Positions 9,166-14,905 of a DNA stretch of 14,905 nucleotides are shown one piece after another. The notes beneath the pieces are model-generated. The model had not been told where the DNA came from. It made no database searches and saw only the letters and a program-made list of their open reading frames with translations. The DNA is from Thoreauomyces humboldtii (taxonomy: Eukaryota; Chytridiomycota; Chytridiomycetes; Spizellomycetales; Powellomycetaceae). The first letter of the stretch is position 1. Each line of letters opens with the position of its first letter. A program made the translations under genes and the position numbers. The stretch spans positions 1-14,905 of the forward strand of contig JADGJA010000567.1 of assembly GCA_027596035.1 (NCBI GenBank), written 5' to 3'.

Positions 9166-9902
9166 CTAGAGCTCCTCGCTGTGACCGTGTCCGACCGCTG
9201 CCTGCTGCGCCCGCATGTGAGGACACTTGGCTGCATCGTGTCCGTGTCCATGAGCGTTGCCGTGAGGGTGGGGCTGCGTGTCGAGATCCTTCTTGGTGAA
9301 ATGTGGGCAGGCGTGGAGGACCGGACAGTCGGAAGCGCCCTTCTCCCCCTTCTCCTTCACGTCTGTGTAGTAAGGACACTTCCCCGCGAGTGGGCAGTTG
9401 GTCTGGGAAAAGTCCACATCGCTCGCGTTTCCGTCCTTGATGTCCTGCGAAAGCGACGATAAACAGTCCGAAAGGTTGGTCAACTGAACGACGAATGATC
9501 GGTCGCCCTCGCTCCAACGTCACGTACCTTGTACCACTTGCACTTTTCGGCAAGAGGGCACTTGTGATCCGCTGACACGAGCGACTCTTCCACGGTGTGA
9601 TCCTTCTTGTGCTGGTCAAAGTACGGGCACTTGCCATCCTTAAGAGGACAGCCCGTGTAATGCTTTCCATCCTTTTCGGTGGCTTCTTTCGAGCTAGCGT
9701 AGTATGGGCACTGGTGGGCGCTAGTGGTTTAATTGGGAGTCCGCTCTGGTCTGAGGAAACATGTTTGGCCTACCTTTTCGGCAATGGGGCACTTGTGAGC
9801 CACGCTAACATCCCCGGTGGAGGCGTGCGACGAGTAAGCGGATATGCTGCGAGCCCCGAGGACTGTGATAAGGGCAGAGACGAAGAGGCTAGGACGGACC
9901 AT
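9166..9902 (-). CDS. Signal-peptide protein with five Cys-Pro repeat units and His-rich tail (3 exons)
   Basis: Not assigned to a known family. Predicted 196 aa from exons 9902-9774, 9710-9528 and 9444-9166 (introns 63 and 83 nt, both phase 0). Residues 1-22 form a signal peptide (MVRPS, then a hydrophobic core, with probable cleavage near ISA/YSS). The rest carries eleven cysteines, ten of them followed by Pro. Five units of the form CP[ILV]x(3-4)[KA]C[PK] start at about 38, 64, 94, 121 and 144 (CPIAEKCP, CPLKDGKCP, CPLAEKCK, CPLAGKCP, CPVLHACP), usually followed by two aromatic or His residues and separated by charged linkers. A further CPH occurs at 178. The tail holds eight His in HG/PH repeats and ends SEEL, matching the loose ER-retention pattern [KRHQSA][DENQ]EL. 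Metal (Cu/Zn) or heme binding is inferred: paired Cys-Pro recalls heme-regulatory motifs, and Cys/His clusters recall metallothionein-like proteins. The acceptor at 9711 was chosen because it restores the repeat; another AG lies 10 nt earlier in the transcript. Confidence 0.82.
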
Positions 9903-10223
9903 GTTATGCTCAAAGTTATTGTTGAAATGTGCTTGGCAAGTTTCTGTGAGAATAAGCGTTGACTGGCACGTCCTCTTTCCCGGCGTTTGGGTTCTGTTAT
10001 CGATTCCCACTCCACCCACTGCTAAAACGTATACTATACAGCCAACCGCTACGAGCAGAGCATACACTTCGAAGGGCTGCTTCCTCTGTCATCCAGCTGC
10101 ATCATCTAATAGCAGTGTATATATTAGTGAGGCCTAGCATCAGCTCGTCCCGTCTCCTTTCGTGCGATACATTACCTCGTCACCTGCCTCAAAAGGGTTC
10201 CAAAACCATTACTTTTGCCAAAG
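9903..10223. promoter_or_regulatory. Shared divergent promoter of Cys-Pro gene and CDF gene
   Basis: Only 321 bp separate the two start codons. A TATATAT at about 10118-10124 lies roughly 100 bp upstream of the CDF ATG and could serve as its TATA element. On the other strand, TATAGTATA at about 10030-10038 lies some 130 bp upstream of the Cys-Pro ATG. No metal-responsive site was recognised with confidence. Confidence 0.5.
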
Positions 10224-11599
10224 ATGGCCCCACGGTCTGTGGCCGGCTCGCTCGCAGCCAGCGACAGCGCCGCATCAGTCCATTCCGAGATCGCTACTGG
10301 CAATGCTCGCGAGGTTCCGGCGTCTCGAACAGCTTCATTTCAGGGGGGCAGAGCGAGTCCCAAGAGTTTCCCCGTCGACATTCCTATAACTGCCCATCCC
10401 ACACAGACGGAGCTGGGATCGAATCCAGCCGGTAGTGTCCCCAGCGACGACGAGGAAGGGCAGTTTGGATCTTCCTCAAGCCTCGACCCTCTGAACCTGG
10501 GCCGTCGCAAGGTGTCGGACGCAGAGGTCGAGGCACTCGCAAAGGGCGGCAAGCGAAAGCTGTCAGAGTTCTACTCGCAGCAGAACGAGCTCATCGACTC
10601 ACTCCTGCGACCACCCCACGAAATCATCGATGCTGAAGGGGAAGATCACAGGCTGCTCAAGCTCAAGATCGCCGTCTACGGTTCCCTGGTGGCCAACATA
10701 TGTCTGTTTGCGCTGCAGCTCGTGGCCGCCATCCTCTCGGGATCCCTTGCTCTGCTGGCCACCACAGCCGACGCCTTCATGGATCTCGCATCCTCCATCG
10801 TCCTTATTTGGGCTGGACGTGCCGCTGGACAGGAGAACTTTATGAAATATCCCACCGGAAAGACCCGCATGGAGACGGCCGGCATCCTCGTCTTCTCCAT
10901 CATGATGGGCACGCTCTCCATCCAGCTCGTGATCGAAGGCATACGTACCCTCATTGGTGGAGACCACTCGGTTGACCTTTCCCCTATCTCCATTGGACTA
11001 GTCGGAGCCGCCATCGCCGTCAAAGTCGTCTTGTTTCTGTACTGTAGCACTCTGAAGCAGTACCCGTCGGCAAAGATCTTGGCTCAGGATCATCGGAACG
11101 ATGTCGTCATGAACTCGGTGGGCATCACCCTTTCCATCCTTGGTGCAAAGGTGCTATGGTTCTTGGATCCTCTCGGTGCCATCCTCATCGCTCTCCTGAT
11201 CCTGAGGTCATGGGCTGCTACAGCATTAGGTGAGTTCTCTGATGTTAGCTTGGAGGTTCGTATAGCCACCTGTCTCTAACCTGTATTTCATGGTCAGAAC
11301 ACATTCAATACATCGTCGGCAAAACGGCCGACCCACGTTTCCTCCAGCGAGTCACCTACATCGCCGTCACCCACGACCCCCGAGTTCTCCAAGTCGACAC
11401 GTGCCGCGCCTACTACGCAGGCAACAACTTCACCGTCGAGGTCGACATCGTCCTACCACCGGACATGCTCGTATGCGAGGCCCACGACATTGCCGAGAGT
11501 CTGCAGAACAAGCTGGAGACCCTGCCCAACGTCGAGCGCGCCTTCGTCCACATCGACTACGAGACGAGTCATGCCCCTGAGCATCGAAAAGCGAAATAG
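10224..11599 (+). CDS. Cation diffusion facilitator, Mn-type DxxxD (2 exons)
   Basis: Divalent-metal/proton antiporter of the CDF family, predicted 435 aa. Exons are 10224-11229 and 11298-11599; the 68-nt intron (GTGAGT...CAG) joins ALG to EHIQYIVGK in phase 1. The first 105 residues are a Ser-rich cytosolic extension, followed by KRKLSEFYSQQNELIDSLL, a segment typical of this fungal/plant subgroup. Transmembrane segments begin near residue 150. The transport-site motifs are DAFMD (183-187) and DHRND (289-293). Both are DxxxD, which in family classification marks the Mn-CDF group rather than Zn-CDF (HxxxD). A cytosolic C-terminal domain with VTHDPRVLQVDTCRAYYAG follows. Metal preference is inferred from those motifs; Fe or other divalent ions are possible. 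ATG 10224 was chosen for its A at -3 and G at +4. Transcription is divergent from the Cys-Pro gene. Confidence 0.93.
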
Positions 11600-11991
11600 G
11601 AGAAGTGTTGTGAGGCTTCTTGCCCTGCGGGTTGTTCCTTGGAACACCAGGTTTAAAACGAACCGACAGGCTGGTGCAGTAGGATCGGTTCAGTAACGAA
11701 CTGCAATCGGAAAAGGCACCGATCAGTAGTAGTCAGGGCTGAGTCGATGCATTGCCGACGGCCCGGGTGATGATTGAAGAATTTTGAGGGCTACATGAGA
11801 TCACGCCGATCGAGCCTGATCGTGTGAGGCGTACTGTACATTCTCTGCAGCGGGATTCCCTGGGCATCTAGAGCTGTTATTGTCCTAGATGCCATATCGT
11901 CCTATTTGTACCGTCGAACTATGAATTCTAGCTGAACCCCTTTCCCGCTAAATTTCAATAGTCCGCTTAAACCAAAAAAAACTGTTTTTAT
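11600..11991. other. Convergent 3' spacer between CDF and TBC genes
   Basis: Both flanking genes end here, so the 392 bp should hold two 3' UTRs and terminators. Immediately after the TBC stop, the minus strand reads TAAATAAAAACAG, an A-rich polyadenylation-type signal. No ORF or RNA gene was recognised. Confidence 0.5.
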
Positions 11992-13395
11992 TTACTGATA
12001 GCCATCGTTACTGCCGATCTCCAACGCGTACCAAGCGATGGCGGTGGTGGCAGCGAACACCGCGATCCATACGACCTGCTTCGCTCCTCCCACCCACCGC
12101 TCCAACCCACTGATACCGGTCCTGGCCAAGACGGTCGGAGAAGGCGGTCCCACCGTCGCGGCGCTGCTCTTGCCATGTTGATCCACGAGTTTCTCAGGGA
12201 GCACAATGTCCAACGGATCCTCGAACGTCAGTCCCTCCAGATCGTCCTCGTAGCGATTGACGCAGGATGCTGGTCCCAGATCCAGCTTTGCCCGTTTCTG
12301 GAGCGTCCGAGGCGGGTGGGTCCTGTGAAGGTTCTGAGCCTGCTTGATCAGAGACTCGATGCTCATTTCCGGTGGTAGCCTTGATAGAAAGTGATGGATG
12401 TTGCTGTACTCTGCCTCCTCCTCGAGGAGCCTGTCCTTCTGGGTCATCAGCACCGCAGCGGCGACGTAGACGGGCATGAGCGGGTTGGATGCGAGGAGAA
12501 AATCGAACAGACGGGCCACGCGGGACGTGTCGGTGAGGTCGTGGCTGTACCAGGTGATGATCCAGGAGAGGCAGAAGTAGGGGAGGAATCCGTCGATTTG
12601 GAGAAGGAAGGCGTGGATGGGCGGACAGGAAAGGGCGATGAGGGGTAGGAGCAGATGAATCTGGTTGAGTGCCGATTGGAGCGTCAGAGTCATGAAGTCG
12701 CGTAGGTAGTATAGAGAGAGAGATTCCAGGCATGATGAAGCTAGTGATGGACGGAGAACGAGGAGGAAGATACTGGCTACGTCATGGTACCCTGAAGAAG
12801 CCCTCTGAGATTAGATAACGTTCATGCAACATAGCGCCGCACTTAAGCAACCCATAACATCGTACCCGAGCGTCTGCTCACCTTGGTAATAGTGAAGATA
12901 AGGATGCTTGCGGAAGACCCCTAACATGAGTTTGGACAGGTCCTTCCGCATACGAAATAGCCGTCTATCCTGCGTGTCTGGTGGCAGGAGATGGGACAGC
13001 GATCGATTTACGTCCAGGGCGATCTGTGCAGCATCTCTTGGTAGTTCTTCTGCAGGATTTCAAAGCCCCTGTCAGTGGTAGATCTTTCATGAGGGTCCAT
13101 CGGGGTTCACATTCAGATACGTACCGACCCCGGTTCCTTCATTGATGTTAACAAGCTGATCTGCGCTACAGTGCAAGAGAACCGGCCACACCTCCCTCCG
13201 TAAAGCGTTAGTTAGGATCCCCCCGCGAGAGCGAGCGAGCTCGCGAAGTTGTGGGAGGTCCCGGGCGGCGAGGGCTTCGTGAATGAGGGCCTGCTTTGCT
13301 GTGGCTGCGGCATGCTGCTGGTGTTTCTTCAACCTTCGCCGTCTAACGTTGGGATGATCGCCTCCGTCAAGCGGGGAGAGTGGTATTGGCGGCAT
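11992..13395 (-). CDS. GYP8: TBC-domain Rab GTPase-activating protein, TBC1D20/Gyp8-like (3 exons)
   Basis: Predicted 412-aa GAP that speeds GTP hydrolysis by a Rab. Relatives (human TBC1D20, yeast Gyp8) act on Rab1/Ypt1-class GTPases at the ER-Golgi membrane. Exons (-): 13395-13125, 13049-12882, 12791-11992; introns are 75 and 90 nt. The N-terminal RRRLKKHQQ region is basic. GGILTNALRREVWPVLL (about 61-77) opens the TBC domain. The dual catalytic fingers are present: Arg106 in IALDVNR (IxxDxxR) and Gln146 in YYQGYHDVAS (YQG), the latter split by intron 2. FLPYFCLSWIITWYSHDL and SNPLMPVYVAAAVL match the C-terminal half of the TBC1D20 domain. A hydrophobic segment at about 386-405 followed by a short polar tail is a tail anchor, as in Gyp8 and TBC1D20. 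The assigned symbol is by homology. Transcription converges on the CDF gene. Confidence 0.92.
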
Positions 13396-13451
13396 TGGGT
13401 GCGTGGTAAGTTGCTAATTCAAAAACTTGCTGAGGGGTTGAACGACTTTCC

Positions 13452-13754
13452 ATGACGCGCCCGACCGACCCCTTTGACGGACCACCTTTCCTCACTCCAG
13501 AGTCCCAGACAAACACTAATCTTCCAGACCTTCCCTCATCCTCCACCCGTCCCCGGACTTCCGTTTCACAGCAACCTACAGCAATACTTCGGCGCATGCA
13601 CGTCGCTTCACAGCCAGCAGTATCCTTGAGCCTGAAGTGCGGTCGCACCTCGGGGTTTCTTGAAAGTCCGAATCTTGGGAACCATACCGACCGCCGTTTT
13701 TGTAGTTGTCTGCGGACGTCGACAGGATCTTGCGCTTGCCCTGCGGCTGCGTAG
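13452..13754 (+). CDS. Possible first exon of an unrecognised plus-strand gene
   Basis: An ATG-started frame of 100 codons lies 56 bp from the TBC start on the opposite strand. Its first 35 residues (MTRPTDPFDGPPFLTPES, then Pro/Ser/Thr-rich sequence) resemble a disordered N-terminus and use common codons. The end turns Cys- and Arg-rich, which suggests that reading past a splice donor leaves the true frame. I found no acceptor that joins it convincingly to the next frame. It could equally be antisense noise. Confidence 0.22.
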   Translation: MTRPTDPFDGPPFLTPESQTNTNLPDLPSSSTRPRTSVSQQPTAILRRMHVASQPAVSLSLKCGRTSGFLESPNLGNHTDRRFCSCLRTSTGSCACPAAA

Positions 13755-13756
13755 TC

Positions 13757-14224
13757 ATGGCTGGGATCCTCCAGGGTTCCGTCTCTTTTCTGCCGGCAGG
13801 TTATCCACCCAAACCACCCATAGTCAAATCAGGCTCAACGTACGTCGTAAGTGGTGCAGACGATCTGTGTTTTGCTCCCTTGCCTCATGCAAAGAGAGAT
13901 CTCGCGTTGTTAGATTTTGCGCTAGCTCTCTTTATCGCGCATCTGTCACAGCCACAGCGGGTGCGTAGTAAGTCGGCGCGCCCATTCTTGCTGCGGGTCT
14001 GTTTCGTTGAGGTAGGTCGTCCGGGTTATCTAAAAACTCCGCTACGAGGCCGCCGGCGAACAAAGTTTGGAAGAACAGTAGTTTTCACGATCGGATTTTC
14101 GTCGGTAATGTACATGTACAAAGTGAGTCGGTGTAAAAACGCGGAAACGGGAACTAGGAACATAACTTCGAATCTTCCAAACCCAATTACCAGTGATACA
14201 TCAGAAAGAGCGATAAAAACGTAG
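13757..14224 (+). CDS. Unrecognised 155-codon ORF
   Basis: The start ATG has G at -3 and G at +4. The first 75 residues read smoothly (MAGILQGSVSFLPAGYPPKP, then VVSGADD and a hydrophobic segment LLDFALALFIAHL). The second half is Arg-rich and less protein-like, and GTAAGT-type donors occur at about 13847 and 13968, so an intron may cut it. No homologue is recognised from reading. This may be a downstream exon of a gene beginning near 13452, or not coding at all. Confidence 0.2.
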   Translation: MAGILQGSVSFLPAGYPPKPPIVKSGSTYVVSGADDLCFAPLPHAKRDLALLDFALALFIAHLSQPQRVRSKSARPFLLRVCFVEVGRPGYLKTPLRGRRRTKFGRTVVFTIGFSSVMYMYKVSRCKNAETGTRNITSNLPNPITSDTSERAIKT

Positions 14225-14471
14225 ACAGACTTACGACGAACGCCCCCGCCAGATTCTCGGACCAGGTCAACGGCCGTCGAGCACCGGTCGCCGTGCAACT
14301 GACGGGGGCGTGAGCTTTCGCCACTCAACCCCCAAGATGGTTCTTCTACGACGCCCTTACACGATGATCCATGATAATTGTGTCATGCTATTGAAACGTC
14401 GAAGGTTGCGTCGCCGTACCAACTCTACATATCGTCGCGATGAGCCCACAGTTCGATCGAAACATGACAGG

Positions 14472-14750
14472 TCAAAAATCCATGCCAGTAAGCTCCCGAG
14501 CAGACTGCAGGTCAAGCGGCTCCATAGCAAGCGCCATGCCGACAAAGGCATGATCAAGAAGATAGCCTTCCTTGAAGATGACAGCTAAGGGCGCCGGAAA
14601 GCTTGCTTGTTCTACCCTTTGCAGAAACGCGGTCCACTGAGCCCACGTCACTACCGCTGGTGTCCCGTCCTCGGGTACGGTAACCTTGTCGTGAGGATTG
14701 GCTGCGTTAGCGGGGGTAAGAACTGCAACTGTCATTGTGGGAATAAGCAT
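14472..14750 (-). CDS. Small hypothetical protein with TWAQW motif
   Basis: A single-exon frame of 92 codons plus stop from ATG 14750 (or 87 codons from ATG 14735). I do not recognise the family. The sequence is Ala-rich at the start (MTVAVLTPANAANPHDK), then VTVPEDG, then VTWAQWTAFLQRVEQAS, and a hydrophobic segment (PLAVIFKEGYLLDHAF) before a leucine-rich acidic end. On the minus strand a TATA-like TTCTATATTTGG sits at 14829-14818, about 70-95 bp upstream of the two start codons. The central motif recurs in a plus-strand frame at about 8764-8900. A basic Arg/Lys-rich frame on the plus strand overlaps the 3' end and is taken as its shadow. Confidence 0.5.
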   Translation of the reverse strand: MLIPTMTVAVLTPANAANPHDKVTVPEDGTPAVVTWAQWTAFLQRVEQASFPAPLAVIFKEGYLLDHAFVGMALAMEPLDLQSARELTGMDF

Positions 14751-14816
14751 TGAACAGTAAGATGAATGGTGAGGGGGAGAACGGAGACAGAGCGCGAAGT
14801 TGTATGGCGGGAGGTC

Positions 14817-14829
14817 CCCAAATATAGAA
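14817..14829 (-). promoter_or_regulatory. TATA-like element upstream of the 14.5-kb small gene
   Basis: The minus strand reads TTCTATATTTGG here, about 70 bp upstream of the nearer in-frame ATG. The position suits a core promoter, though A/T-rich matches of this size also occur by chance. Confidence 0.3.
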
Positions 14830-14905
14830 CATGGCGTCGGACACAGTCCGTAACGGGCGTTTTGCAATTCAAAAAAAAACCAAAGAAGAACTCCTTCCCC
14901 TGCCC

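Larger units (their letters stand above)
13396..14471. other. Unresolved 1.08-kb region with competing ORFs
   Basis: No family could be recognised on either strand. Candidates are a Pro/Ser/Thr-rich plus frame (13452-13754), a plus frame from ATG 13757 to 14224, and a minus frame starting at ATG 13758 with fungal-like codon use over its first 37 codons (rich in CAG, AAG, ATC, GAC, AAC). The minus frame could splice through a 56-nt intron into a frame ending at 13367, but it would then overlap the TBC start. The TBC promoter must also lie here. A 12-nt palindrome, TGTACATGTACA, is at 14109-14120. Confidence 0.4.

Noticed and set aside
9597..9962. 121-codon plus-strand ORF opposite the Cys-Pro gene
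   Set aside because: It has no domain character and overlaps exons whose repeat pattern and signal peptide are clear on the other strand.
14440..14480. GTTCGATC resembling a tRNA T-loop
   Set aside because: The base at the position pairing with the conserved G is G, and no cloverleaf can be drawn.
14310..14588. Arg/Lys-rich plus-strand ORF resembling a basic ribosomal or histone-like protein
   Set aside because: Basic composition is typical of antisense frames; its 3' part lies opposite the better-supported minus-strand small gene and matches no ribosomal protein I recognise.

Overview
The window looks like nuclear DNA of a compact fungal genome. I count about 29 spliceosomal introns, nearly all 56-101 nt, with GT...AG ends and CTRAY-like branch sites. 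Intergenic gaps are about 0.3-1 kb. The gene set is eukaryotic and fungal in style: an OTUD6/Otu2 deubiquitinase, topoisomerase III, a TBC1D20/Gyp8-type GAP, a CDF metal transporter and a Say1-like alpha/beta hydrolase. The intron density of up to 14 per gene fits a basidiomycete better than a budding yeast, but that placement is inference. Gene models were built by hand from family conservation, reading phase and splice signals. Every exon sum closes in frame.

Layout. 327-1874 (-): alpha/beta hydrolase, three exons. 1875-2348: divergent promoter gap with CA-rich tracts and a 16-nt palindrome. 2349-3847 (+): OTU-domain cysteine protease, nine exons. 4139-8184 (-): DNA topoisomerase III alpha-type, fifteen exons, with a long Gly/Asn-rich linker and a C-terminal GRF zinc finger; it converges on the OTU gene. 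8185-9165: gap holding the TOP3 upstream region and a doubtful small plus-strand gene. 9166-9902 (-): three-exon gene for an unrecognised signal-peptide protein built from Cys-Pro pairs, with a His-rich tail. 9903-10223: short divergent promoter gap. 10224-11599 (+): CDF transporter with Mn-type DxxxD metal sites. 11992-13395 (-): TBC-domain Rab GAP with a C-terminal membrane anchor. 13396-14471: unresolved region with several competing ORFs. 14472-14750 (-): small hypothetical protein that shares a short motif with the candidate at 8.8 kb.

Most genes here are unrelated housekeeping genes. The one arrangement that suggests joint function is the head-to-head pair at 9.2-11.6 kb. A Cys-Pro/His-rich protein of the secretory pathway, ending in an ER-retention-like SEEL, shares 321 bp of promoter DNA with a CDF metal transporter. 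I regard this as the most interesting part of the window: a possible undescribed metal- or heme-binding luminal protein paired with a transporter.
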